Shown here piece by piece: positions 15,360-23,772 of a stretch of DNA of 64,000 nucleotides. Both the position numbers and the translations under genes were made by a program. Origin of the DNA: Alcanivorax sp. REN37 (GTDB taxonomy: Bacteria > Pseudomonadota > Gammaproteobacteria > Pseudomonadales > Alcanivoracaceae). The notes beneath the pieces are model-generated. The model made no database searches, had not been told where the DNA came from, and saw nothing but the letters and a program-made list of their open reading frames with translations. The first letter of the stretch is position 1. Every line of letters begins with the position of its first letter. The DNA lies in contig NZ_JBGCUO010000001.1 in assembly GCF_041102775.1 (NCBI RefSeq), positions 1,984,001 through 2,048,000 on the forward strand, read 5' to 3'.

Positions 15360-18300
15360 ATGTTGCAACGACTGATTGATCTGGCACTGCGCCAGCGGCT
15401 GCTGGTGGGCCTCGCCCTGCTGGCACTGGCGTTGGCGGCCACGGTGGTGATTCCGCGCCTGAATCTGGACGCCTTCCCGGATGTCACCAACATCCAGGTA
15501 TCGGTGGACACCGAAGCGCCCGGCTTGGCCGCCGAGGAGGTGGAACAGCTGATCACCTTCCCGATCGAAGCGATGATGTACGCGCTGCCGAACGTGGCCG
15601 AGGTGCGCTCGATTTCCAAGACCGGGCTGTCCGGCGTCACTGTGGTGTTCAAGGACGGCACCGACCTCTACTTCGCCCGCCAGCTGGTGTTCGAACAGCT
15701 ACAGAGCGCCCGCGAACAAATCCCGGCGGGCATTGGTATCCCGGAACTGGGCCCGAACACCTCTGGCCTCGGCCAGGTGTATCAATATGTACTGCGCGCC
15801 ACGCCCGGCAGCGGGCACGATCTGGCCAGTTTGCGCAGCCTCAACGATTGGGTGGTGAAACCACTGCTGATGCCGGTAGAGGGCGTCACCGACGTGCTGT
15901 CGTTCGGCGGCGAAGTGCGCCAATACCAGGTGCGGCTGCAACCGGACCGACTGCTGTCCTATGACATCACCCAGGCCGAGGTGGCGGCAGCACTGGAGCG
16001 CAACAACCTCAACGTCGGCGGCTGGTACCTCAACCGCGGCCAAGAACAGTTGGTGATCCGTGGCGTCGGCGCCTACGCCCCCGGCGAAGCGGGGTTGGAA
16101 CAACTGCGCCAAACCCCGGTGCGTAGCATCGGCGGCACCGTCATCACCGTCGGCCAACTTGCCGAGGTGGCATTTGGCGCCGAAATTCGCCAAGGCGCGG
16201 TGACCATGACCGCCCGCGATGACAGCGGCGCGCCGCAGGCAGAAGGCGAAGTGGTCAGCGGTGTGGTGCTCAAACGCATGGGCGCCAACACCCGCGCCAC
16301 TATTTTGGGCCTGCAACGGCAACTACCACTGATTCAGCAGACCTTGCCCGACGGCGTGAGCTTGGAGCCGTTCTACGACCAAGCCGATTTGGTCCAACAC
16401 GCGGTGCGCACCGTCACCGATGCGCTGTTGATCGCGTTCGTTTTGATCACCGTGATCTTGGCACTGTTCCTGATGAACCTGCGCGCCACCCTGCTGGTGC
16501 TGCTGTCGATCCCGGTGTCGATCGGCATCGCACTGATGGTGATGGCGCAAGCCGGACTGTCCGCCAACCTGATGTCGCTGGGCGGCATCGCGGTAGCGAT
16601 CGGCATGCTGGTGGACGGCTCGGTGGTGATGGTGGAAAACATCTTCCGTCACTTGGCCCAGGCCGATACCCGCCGCAGCCTGCTCGACCGGGTGCGGCTG
16701 GCATGCCAGGAGGTGGCGCGGCCGGTGCTGTTTGCCACGCTCATCATCCTGGTGGTGTTCCTGCCGCTGTTCGGCTTCGAAGGGGTCGAAGCGCGTATGT
16801 TCCAGCCGATGGCGATCAGCATCATCTTGGCGATGCTGGCCGCATTGGTGGTGGCGCTGCTGGTGGTGCCGGCGATGGCGGTGTACCTGTTCCCGCATGG
16901 ACTGCCGACGCCACGCGCTAATCCGATGGTGGCCTGGCTGGAGCGCCATTACGGCCTAATACTGAGCTGGGCACTGCACCGTCGGCGCGCGGTGGTGGCT
17001 GGTGCGCTGGCGTTGGTGGTGCTGGCGGCACTGCTACTGCCACGGCTCGGCACCGAGTTTGTGCCGGAATTGGAAGAGGGCACCCTCAATCTGCGCGTGA
17101 CGCTGGCGCCCTCCTCCAGCCTCGACACCGCGCTCAGCGTGGCACCGAAGCTGGAAGCACTGTTGATGGCGTTTCCGGAAGTCACCTACACCCTCAGCCG
17201 CATCGGCCGGCCGGAGATCGGCGGCGACCCGGAACCGGTCAACAACATCGAAATCTACATCGGCTTGAAGCCGGTATCGGAGTGGACCAGTGCCGACAAC
17301 CGGCTGGCGCTGCAGGGACAAATGACCGAGGCGCTGGAACAGCATCCGGGCCTGCTACTGACCTTCTCGCAACCGATTGCCACCCGCGTCGACGAGCTGT
17401 TGTCCGGCGTGCGCGCGCAGTTGGCGATCAAGCTGTTCGGTCCCGATTTGACGGTGCTGGCCACGCAGGGCCAAGCCATCGAGCAACTGGTGCAGCGCAT
17501 TCCCGGCACCCGCGATGTGGCACTGGAACAAATCGGCGGCGAAGCGCAATTGGTGGTGCGCCCACAACGCGCAGCGCTGTCGCGGTTGGGGCTCAGTGTG
17601 GCGGATGTGATGGGGCTGGTACGCGACGGCCTCGGCGGCCAGCAGGCCGGGCAGATCATCCAAGGCAACGAGCGCTACGACATCAGCGTGCGGCTGGCCG
17701 CCGATGCCCGCAGCGACCTGGAGCAGATCGGCAACCTGCGCCTGCGCGCTGCCAGCGGCGCACTGGTGCGGCTCAGCGATGTGGCCACGCTGGCGATTGA
17801 GTCCGGCCCGCCGCAAGTGCGCCGCGACGATGTGCAGCGGCGCGTGGTGGTACAGGCCAACGTGGAAGGCCGTGACATGGGCTCGGTGGTGGCCGACATC
17901 CGCGCCGGCATCGAGCGTGAACTGTCGTTGCCAGCCGGCTACACGGTGGACATCGGCGGTCAGTTCGAAAACCAGCAGCGCGCCCAGCAGCGCCTGCTGC
18001 TGATCGTGCCGGTATCCCTGCTGCTGATCGCATTGCTGCTGTATATCGCGTTCCAATCCCTGCCGCAGGCGCTGCTGATTCTGATCAACGTGCCGCTGGC
18101 CACCGTCGGCGGTGTGCTGGCGCTGTGGCTGTCGGGCCAGTATCTGTCGGTGCCGAGCGCGGTGGGCTTCATCACCCTGTTCGGGGTGGCGGTGCTCAAC
18201 GGCGTGGTGATGGTGGAAAGCATCAACCAGCGCCGCAGCGACGGCCTGACGCTTGACCAGGCGCTGTTTGATGGTGCCCGCTCGCGGCTGCGACCAGTGC

Positions 18301-18473
18301 TGATGACCGCGCTGACCTCGGCGCTGGGGCTGATTCCAATGCTGCTGGCTAGCGGTATCGGTTCAGAAATTCAGCGCCCACTGGCCACTGTGATTCTTGG
18401 CGGTCTGGTCAGTGCCACCCTGCTGACGCTGGTGGTGTTGCCGGTGTTGTACCCACTGTTCAGCAAGCGCTGA
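15360..18473 (+). CDS. czcA: Heavy-metal efflux RND transporter, CzcA-like
   Basis: 1037 residues, twelve predicted helices and two large periplasmic loops, the standard HME-RND layout. It exports metal cations from periplasm or cytoplasm, driven by protons. The TM4 signature is AIGMLVDGSVVMVEN: the residues aligned with CzcA D402, D408 and E415 are A413, D419 and E426. Loss of the first Asp is the Cu/Ag (CusA) pattern, whereas DG and VMVEN are the divalent-cation pattern. The CusA methionine at the IDML position is Glu here (RVDELLSG). Zn, Co or Cd is more likely than Cu/Ag, but the substrate is open. It is 12 bp after czcB. Confidence 0.92.
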   Translation: MLQRLIDLALRQRLLVGLALLALALAATVVIPRLNLDAFPDVTNIQVSVDTEAPGLAAEEVEQLITFPIEAMMYALPNVAEVRSISKTGLSGVTVVFKDGTDLYFARQLVFEQLQSAREQIPAGIGIPELGPNTSGLGQVYQYVLRATPGSGHDLASLRSLNDWVVKPLLMPVEGVTDVLSFGGEVRQYQVRLQPDRLLSYDITQAEVAAALERNNLNVGGWYLNRGQEQLVIRGVGAYAPGEAGLEQLRQTPVRSIGGTVITVGQLAEVAFGAEIRQGAVTMTARDDSGAPQAEGEVVSGVVLKRMGANTRATILGLQRQLPLIQQTLPDGVSLEPFYDQADLVQHAVRTVTDALLIAFVLITVILALFLMNLRATLLVLLSIPVSIGIALMVMAQAGLSANLMSLGGIAVAIGMLVDGSVVMVENIFRHLAQADTRRSLLDRVRLACQEVARPVLFATLIILVVFLPLFGFEGVEARMFQPMAISIILAMLAALVVALLVVPAMAVYLFPHGLPTPRANPMVAWLERHYGLILSWALHRRRAVVAGALALVVLAALLLPRLGTEFVPELEEGTLNLRVTLAPSSSLDTALSVAPKLEALLMAFPEVTYTLSRIGRPEIGGDPEPVNNIEIYIGLKPVSEWTSADNRLALQGQMTEALEQHPGLLLTFSQPIATRVDELLSGVRAQLAIKLFGPDLTVLATQGQAIEQLVQRIPGTRDVALEQIGGEAQLVVRPQRAALSRLGLSVADVMGLVRDGLGGQQAGQIIQGNERYDISVRLAADARSDLEQIGNLRLRAASGALVRLSDVATLAIESGPPQVRRDDVQRRVVVQANVEGRDMGSVVADIRAGIERELSLPAGYTVDIGGQFENQQRAQQRLLLIVPVSLLLIALLLYIAFQSLPQALLILINVPLATVGGVLALWLSGQYLSVPSAVGFITLFGVAVLNGVVMVESINQRRSDGLTLDQALFDGARSRLRPVLMTALTSALGLIPMLLASGIGSEIQRPLATVILGGLVSATLLTLVVLPVLYPLFSKR

Positions 18474-18663
18474 GCATACCGTCGCCGGGCCAGCCGGCCG
18501 CTGCGCAGTGTGTCGCCGACCGTCACGTCAGCGGCACACTGCGCCGATCGGTTCATGCTCCGGTTCAACCGCGCCCGCCAACCGCTACCAGCACGACGCT
18601 ACCAGACGTCGTACAATGCGCCGCCCTGTTCCCGCCTTTTCCACACTTTGCCTAGGACTTGCC

Positions 18664-19332
18664 ATGCAGCTTGCTATTGCCGCTGTGATTGCGCTGTTGC
18701 CGATCATCAACCCGTTCAGCACCGCTCCCATGTTTCTCGCCATCACCGAAGGCGACACCGATGCCGAGCGCTGGGAGCAGGCGCGCAAAGCAGTGATCTA
18801 CATGGTCTGCATCCTGATCGCGTTTCTGGTGAGCGGCAGTTTGATTATGAATTTCTTCGGGCTGTCGCTGCCGGGATTGCGCATCGCCGGCGGCATTCTG
18901 GTGGCCGGAGTCGGCATGCGCATGTTGTATCCGAAGGATGAAGGCATGCAGACCCAGGCCGAGCACCAAGAATCGCGCCGCAAACGCGATGTGTCGTTCA
19001 CGCCGCTGGCGATGCCAAGTCTGGCCGGCCCCGGCGCCATTTCAGTGACCATCGGCCTGACGTCGATGGCCAAGGATTGGATCGACTTTGTCTCGATCAG
19101 CATCGGCATCCTGATCGTGGCGGTGATTGTGGCGGTGACGCTGCGACTGTCCACCAAGCTGGTGAAGGTACTGGGCGTCAACGGCCTGCACGCCATGACC
19201 AAGATCATGGGCTTCCTGATCCTGTGCGTAGGGGTGCAATTCGTGGTCAACGGCGTGGTGGAGGTGGCGTCCAGCCCGGAACTGGTGGGCAGCATCCTCA
19301 ACGCGGTGGACAGCCTGCGCAGCCAACCCTGA
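18664..19332 (+). CDS. MarC-family integral membrane protein
   Basis: 222 residues from ATG 18664 (AGGACTTGCC upstream), equal to E. coli MarC in length. Six hydrophobic segments; LLPIINPFSTAPMF near the N-terminus and MPSLAGPGAIS in the middle are family hallmarks (paired NP/GPG motifs). It resides in the inner membrane; a transport role is presumed by fold, and the link of MarC to antibiotic resistance has not held up, so function is unknown. Convergent with the kinase pair that follows. Confidence 0.88.
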   Translation: MQLAIAAVIALLPIINPFSTAPMFLAITEGDTDAERWEQARKAVIYMVCILIAFLVSGSLIMNFFGLSLPGLRIAGGILVAGVGMRMLYPKDEGMQTQAEHQESRRKRDVSFTPLAMPSLAGPGAISVTIGLTSMAKDWIDFVSISIGILIVAVIVAVTLRLSTKLVKVLGVNGLHAMTKIMGFLILCVGVQFVVNGVVEVASSPELVGSILNAVDSLRSQP

Positions 19333-19418
19333 ACCCACTGCGCCCGCCGGGACGGTCTCAGCGGGCGCGGTGCTGCCAGGGTTTCAATAACGGCCTCACG
19401 CCACAGGCAGCGATGACC

Positions 19419-20846
19419 TCACGCCGCGGGCAACGCCTGATCGAGCCACTGGTACAACGCGCTGTGCGGCGCCCAGTTGCGCAGTAACCGCGCACGATCG
19501 CGGGCGTAAGCACGGCGATACCCCCAGCCGCTGCGATAACGCCGCAAACTGTCGAGATCGATCAACAGCCACTGGCCATCACGCCACAACAGATTGTGTC
19601 CTTTCAGATCGCCATGGCCGATGCGCAAGCGGCGCAGATCCGCCACCAGCGCCAGCAACGCCTCACGCTCTGCCTGCGGCGGCAATCCCTGCTCTGCCCA
19701 GGGCGCCCAGCGCCGCAGCAAGTCGTCGTCACCGCAATGCTCCAGCAGTAACCACGCCGGCCCACGCAGCACACCGAAGGTGCGTTGTTCCTTCACCATC
19801 ACCGCCGACGCGGTGGGGATGCCAACAAACGCCAGCAGGTGCGCCGCTACCCAGCTGTGCCAAGCGCGGCTGGCGCGCCAACAGCGCGTCAGCCAGTGGC
19901 CGACGCTCTTAATGTTGTAGCGTTTCAGCAGCCAAGTCTGGTCATGCCAGTCCACCGCGGCCACCGCCGCGGTGCCACCCTGCTTGTAGAAGCGGCCATT
20001 GGCGAGCACCGCATCCGGGTCTTGTACCAGCGGCCCGAGGTGGTCTTGGTCGAGCTGGCGCCGGCGCACCAACGCCAGACTGTCGCGGGTGCGCAGTGCC
20101 GCGAAGCTGGTGCAATCGCGCTGCACTTTCTTCAGGTATTTTTGCAGCCGCCATGCCTGTACGCGGCGAATCAGCCGCTGCAACTGGCGGATTGAGCCCG
20201 GCAGCAGGCCGTAATGGCGCGCCAGCTGTGGCAGGTAATCGCTCAGATCCACCGGCAATTGCGCCAAGAACACGCCCAGGTTGCGCCGCGCGCGGCGCCG
20301 CGACAGCGGCTTGCCGAGGGTCTCCGAGCGGATGCAATCGCCGTCAATCACCAGCAGGTTGCCGTCATTTACCAGCAGGTTGCCGAGGTGCAAATCGCCG
20401 TGCCAGATGCCGTTGCGATGCATCGCCGCGATCACCGCCAGCGCCCGCGCCAACAGCGCTTCTTGGTCGGCGCTCAGCAGCGGCTGCGCCGCCACCGTGG
20501 CCCATTCCTGCGACAAGCTGCGAGTGGGCGCAATAAAAGCGGTCAGCAAGCAGGTGCGACGCGGGGTGGTGTCTTGGTACAGCAGCGCTGGGGTAGCGAT
20601 GCCCTGGTCCAACAACCGCTGGATACCGCGCTGTTCACGGCGGCAATGACGTTCGGCACTGGGGCCGACAAACACTTTCGCCAGCACCTGTTGGTCGCGC
20701 CAGCGGGCGCGCGCCACATAGCGCTTGTCCGGCAGCACCCGCAGCCATTCCAGCAACTCCAGTTGGCTGCCGTCGGCCAGTTCCATCACATAAGGCAGCG
20801 CCGGCACCCGGCCGGCCAAGCGTGGAGCAGTCTGTACCGCTTGCAT
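19419..20846 (-). CDS. Tandem two-domain lipopolysaccharide-kinase-like protein (InaA/WaaP family)
   Basis: 475 residues with two protein-kinase-like domains in tandem. Domain 1 has a catalytic loop NGIWHGDLHLGNLL and metal-binding VIDGD (about residues 145-170); domain 2 has IGHGDLKGHNLL and LIDLDSL (about residues 415-440). Both keep the HGD-x4-N pattern, so both could be active. Proteins of this kind act near LPS core genes in Pseudomonas (the PA5006-type kinases), phosphorylating core heptoses or related sugars. Its start overlaps the end of the next kinase gene by 4 nt, forming a two-gene operon. No LPS glycosyltransferase is in the window. Confidence 0.78.
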   Translation of the reverse strand: MQAVQTAPRLAGRVPALPYVMELADGSQLELLEWLRVLPDKRYVARARWRDQQVLAKVFVGPSAERHCRREQRGIQRLLDQGIATPALLYQDTTPRRTCLLTAFIAPTRSLSQEWATVAAQPLLSADQEALLARALAVIAAMHRNGIWHGDLHLGNLLVNDGNLLVIDGDCIRSETLGKPLSRRRARRNLGVFLAQLPVDLSDYLPQLARHYGLLPGSIRQLQRLIRRVQAWRLQKYLKKVQRDCTSFAALRTRDSLALVRRRQLDQDHLGPLVQDPDAVLANGRFYKQGGTAAVAAVDWHDQTWLLKRYNIKSVGHWLTRCWRASRAWHSWVAAHLLAFVGIPTASAVMVKEQRTFGVLRGPAWLLLEHCGDDDLLRRWAPWAEQGLPPQAEREALLALVADLRRLRIGHGDLKGHNLLWRDGQWLLIDLDSLRRYRSGWGYRRAYARDRARLLRNWAPHSALYQWLDQALPAA

Positions 20847-21568
20847 CAGCGCTGCGCCTTACGGCGACTGCGGCCGGCAATGCGCTGCAGCCAGGTCAGT
20901 TGCGTCACCGGGTCCGGGGTATAGCTTTCCAGCAGCTGTGCCGCCTCACCCTCGCCCCAGGCCGGTGCTGACCGGCGCAGCAGGGGTTCCAGATCACGCA
21001 GACGATCGTGATCGCCCCACAGCGCGCGGCGGGCATTCTCCAGATCAATGAAGCAGGCTTCGAGGCCATCGCCCTGGGCACGCAGGAAGATGTGTTTGGG
21101 ATAGCAGCAGCCGTGCACCAGTCCCTGCTGATGCAGTTGCTGTAGCAGCCTGCCACAGGCCGCCAGTACGCCACTGCGCACCGGTTCCGGCAATTGCGGC
21201 CAGCGCTGCTGCCAGTGGGCCAGGTCCTGCCAGTCGCTCAGCGCGTAGGTGAGCAACATCGCTTGGCGGCCACGCTGGGCAAAATAGCCGGCGCGCAGGG
21301 CCGGAATCCCACAGCGCTGGAAGCGGTTGATGTTGCGCCATTCGCGCGCAAACGTCGGTTCACCGAACGGTGCGCGCAGACTGCGCGTCAGGTGATCGCG
21401 TTGGCGTTTGAGGAAATAAGGCTGACCATCCACGGTCAGCCGCGAGACGCTGCTCCAGCCACCACGGTCAGTATTGGGTTCATCCACCACCGGCAGATCC
21501 AGCGCCCACAGGGTGTCAAAATCCAGCCAGCCGCATTGGCGCAAACGACTCGCGGTGGCCTGATCCAT
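20846..21568 (-). CDS. InaA/lipopolysaccharide kinase family protein
   Basis: 240 residues from ATG 21568; a GTG at 21592 is an alternative. A single protein-kinase-like domain with the lysine in PYFLKRQ, and the loop LVHGCCYPKHIFL followed by CFIDLENAR. The catalytic HGD is HGC, and the motif reads HGxxYPKH, which is the normal form in the InaA subgroup rather than a lesion. It is cytoplasmic, and the likely role is phosphorylation of an LPS core sugar or precursor. Translationally coupled to the tandem kinase gene downstream. Confidence 0.78.
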   Translation of the reverse strand: MDQATASRLRQCGWLDFDTLWALDLPVVDEPNTDRGGWSSVSRLTVDGQPYFLKRQRDHLTRSLRAPFGEPTFAREWRNINRFQRCGIPALRAGYFAQRGRQAMLLTYALSDWQDLAHWQQRWPQLPEPVRSGVLAACGRLLQQLHQQGLVHGCCYPKHIFLRAQGDGLEACFIDLENARRALWGDHDRLRDLEPLLRRSAPAWGEGEAAQLLESYTPDPVTQLTWLQRIAGRSRRKAQR

Positions 21569-21778
21569 GCTCTGCTTCACAGGCGATCTCACTCAATTCG
21601 ATGGCTGCCCTGCACCGAGGCGCTGACCGACCAACAGTCCAGTCAAAGGCAAAGGCGGCATTCTAGCGGCCCGACCCGGTGCAGGCACGCCTCTTTTTGA
21701 CGTTTTTTTCACTTACCTCGTCGGCTGGCGTCGCCGCCAAAAAACCGTAAGCTGGCGGCTCTGTCTTTGGAGCCGGCC

Positions 21779-22252
21779 ATGGCCATCGAAATCGAACGCA
21801 AATTCCTGCTGCGTGACTTGCAAGTCCTGCAAGGTCTTAGCGGCCAGCGTATCGCCCAGGGCTACCTCAGCCACAGCCCCACTGCCACGGTGCGAGTGCG
21901 GTTGCGCGACGGCCACGGCTGGCTAACCGTGAAAGGGCTCACCGCCGGCCTGCAACGGGACGAGTTCGAGTACCCGATACCGGCCGCTGATGCCGAGGCA
22001 TTGCTGGCGCTGTGCGACGCCGGCGTAATCGACAAAACCCGTTATTTGCTACCGGCCGACGGCGGCCTGTGCTGGGAAATCGACGTGTTTCACGGTGACA
22101 ACGATGGGCTGGTGGTGGCCGAGATCGAACTCCCCAGCGCCGATCACCCACTGCCCGCCGCCGACTGGCTGGGCGCCGAAGTCAGCCACGACCCGCGCTA
22201 CTTCAACAGCGCCCTCAGCCGCACCCCCTACCGCCACTGGACGGCACGCTAA
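21779..22252 (+). CDS. CYTH-domain protein, inorganic triphosphatase/CyaB-like
   Basis: 157 residues from ATG 21779 (TTTGGAGCC upstream). The N-terminal EIERKF gives the ExExK hallmark of the CYTH/triphosphate tunnel fold; the eight-strand barrel then shows VRVRLRDG, WLTVKG, EFEYPI, CWEIDVF and VVAEIELP with alternating charged residues lining the tunnel. Bacterial short CYTH proteins of this kind hydrolyse tripolyphosphate or other triphosphates. Coupled by TAATG to the GNAT gene downstream. Confidence 0.88.
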   Translation: MAIEIERKFLLRDLQVLQGLSGQRIAQGYLSHSPTATVRVRLRDGHGWLTVKGLTAGLQRDEFEYPIPAADAEALLALCDAGVIDKTRYLLPADGGLCWEIDVFHGDNDGLVVAEIELPSADHPLPAADWLGAEVSHDPRYFNSALSRTPYRHWTAR

Positions 22253-22800
22253 TGCATTACCCCATCACCGAGCGCTTGGCACTGCGTCCCTGGCAAGACC
22301 AAGACGCCGAGGTGTTCCACCGCCTCACCAGCGACGCACAGATCACCACTTGGCTGCTGCCGCTCAGCCGCAGCGAATCAGAAGCCTTATTCGCACGGGT
22401 GCGCGAGCGGCTGGCGCACGAGCGTTGGGGAGTACCGGCGCTGGTCAAACGCGACCAGCCGGAGCAGGTGCTCGGCTTTGTTGGCATCCAGCCCGCCGCG
22501 CTGGAACCGGTACTACCGGCCGGCACGCTGGAACTGCTGTGGCGACTGCTGCCGGAGCACTGGCATCAGGGCTATGTGACGGAAATGGCCCGCGCACTGG
22601 TGGCCGCCAGCTTCAGCGCTGCCGATGCCCCGCACGAACTGGTGGCGTTCACGGTGCCGGCCAACCGGGCGTCCCAAGCGGTGATGCAGCGGCTCGGCAT
22701 GCAGCGTGACCCGACCGGCGATTTCATCCATCCGCGTGTGCCAGCGGACCAACCGCAGTTGCGGCAACACCTGCTGTACCGGTTGCCGCGCCCGGTCTGA
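22252..22800 (+). CDS. GNAT-family N-acetyltransferase (RimJ/RimL-like)
   Basis: 182 residues. The N-terminal TERLALRPWQDQDAEVFHRL is the opening of the Acetyltransf_3 (RimJ/L-type) group; a middle GTLELLWRLLPEHWHQGYVTEMA and VPANRASQAVMQRLGMQRD hold the acetyl-CoA binding and the N-x-x-S-x-x-V/L-x-x-x-G helix. The start shares its A with the stop codon of the CYTH gene. Acceptor unknown. In other genomes this group acts on ribosomal or small-molecule amines. Confidence 0.85.
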   Translation: MHYPITERLALRPWQDQDAEVFHRLTSDAQITTWLLPLSRSESEALFARVRERLAHERWGVPALVKRDQPEQVLGFVGIQPAALEPVLPAGTLELLWRLLPEHWHQGYVTEMARALVAASFSAADAPHELVAFTVPANRASQAVMQRLGMQRDPTGDFIHPRVPADQPQLRQHLLYRLPRPV

Positions 22801-22835
22801 ACCGGCGTACCTGATGCCATAGCGCGGTAGATTAA

Positions 22836-22851
22836 CTGTTCTTTTGGACAG
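22836..22851. promoter_or_regulatory. LexA box (SOS operator) upstream of imuA
   Basis: CTGTTCTTTTGGACAG fits CTG-N10-CAG, the gammaproteobacterial LexA operator, 13 bp before the imuA ATG. The dnaE2 promoter at 38397 carries a very similar site, which makes chance unlikely. Confidence 0.88.
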
Positions 22852-22863
22852 TATCATGCCGCC

Positions 22864-23772
22864 ATGAATACCTCCGCTTCCCTTCAGCAACTGCTGCAGC
22901 GTCCCGACCTGTGGCGCGGCCGCCATCCGTTGGCGCCGCGCACCACTGCGTTGCCCAGCGGTTACCCCGCGCTGGACCGCGCCTTGCACCAGGGTGGCTG
23001 GCCGCGGTCCGGTGTCACCGAGCTGCTCAGTGATGCCGCGGCACCGGCGCTGCTGCCACTGCTGCTGCCAGGGCTGGCAGCGGCCGCCCAGCGCGGCCAA
23101 GTGCTGCTGGCACGGCCGCCGGCGGAGCCGCTGGTGGCACGCTGGCAGAGCGAGGGCATTGCCGCTGAGTTGCTGTGGGTGCTCGACAGCGCCGATCCGC
23201 GCACGCTGCTGCGTGCAGTAGTAGATGCCGCTGCCTCCGGCGCAGTGGCGGCGCTGCTGTTTTGGCCAACACGCCCCCTGTCCGCGGCGCAATTGCGGCG
23301 GCTGCACCAAGCCGCCCACCAAGGCCGCTGCTGGCTGACGCTGTGGCATCCGCTGCGCAGCCGGGCCCACAGCAGCCCAGCGCCGTTGCGGCTGTGTGCT
23401 CATATCCAGGGTGACGCGCTGCAACTGGAACTGCTCAAGCAACCCGGCGGCTGGGCCGGCCAACAGCTGACTCTGCCCTGGCCAGCGCCACTGGAGCCCA
23501 GCCACATCCCGCTGGCGCAGGCGCCGGTACCGCACTGCATGGCCCAGCGCCCGCGCTTGACTGAGATGCCGGCGCCAGCCCTGCCCAGCGCGCTGCCGGC
23601 GACGTGGCCGATGCCGGCCAGCGCCACCGACAGTCCCCTGCCCGGTGCCTTGCCGTGGCCACCAGCGGCCCCCGTCCAAGCACCGGTCTCGGTACCAAAC
23701 CCGCAGCCCGCACCAAGCCCGCTATTGCAAACAGAGTTGCTGCCCCAGCCACAACCGCAGGACAGCCCGTGA
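22864..23772 (+). CDS. imuA: Translesion mutagenesis protein ImuA
   Basis: 302 residues. A RecA-related accessory protein of the ImuA-ImuB-DnaE2 mutasome, which copies damaged DNA during the SOS response. The N-terminal 40 residues carry LPSGYPALDRALHQGGWPRSGVTEL in outline, the ImuA form of the RecA core without a full Walker A. SAAQLRRLHQAA and the FWP motif are typical. The last 65 or so residues are a proline/glutamine-rich tail, longer than usual. A LexA box precedes the gene, and imuB starts within its stop codon (GTGA overlap). Confidence 0.9.
   Translation: MNTSASLQQLLQRPDLWRGRHPLAPRTTALPSGYPALDRALHQGGWPRSGVTELLSDAAAPALLPLLLPGLAAAAQRGQVLLARPPAEPLVARWQSEGIAAELLWVLDSADPRTLLRAVVDAAASGAVAALLFWPTRPLSAAQLRRLHQAAHQGRCWLTLWHPLRSRAHSSPAPLRLCAHIQGDALQLELLKQPGGWAGQQLTLPWPAPLEPSHIPLAQAPVPHCMAQRPRLTEMPAPALPSALPATWPMPASATDSPLPGALPWPPAAPVQAPVSVPNPQPAPSPLLQTELLPQPQPQDSP

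Noticed and set aside
19340-19368. GCGCCCGC/GCGGGCGC hairpin between the MarC and kinase genes
   Set aside because: Stem is real but short, has a 13-nt loop and no U tract on either strand; not called as a terminator.
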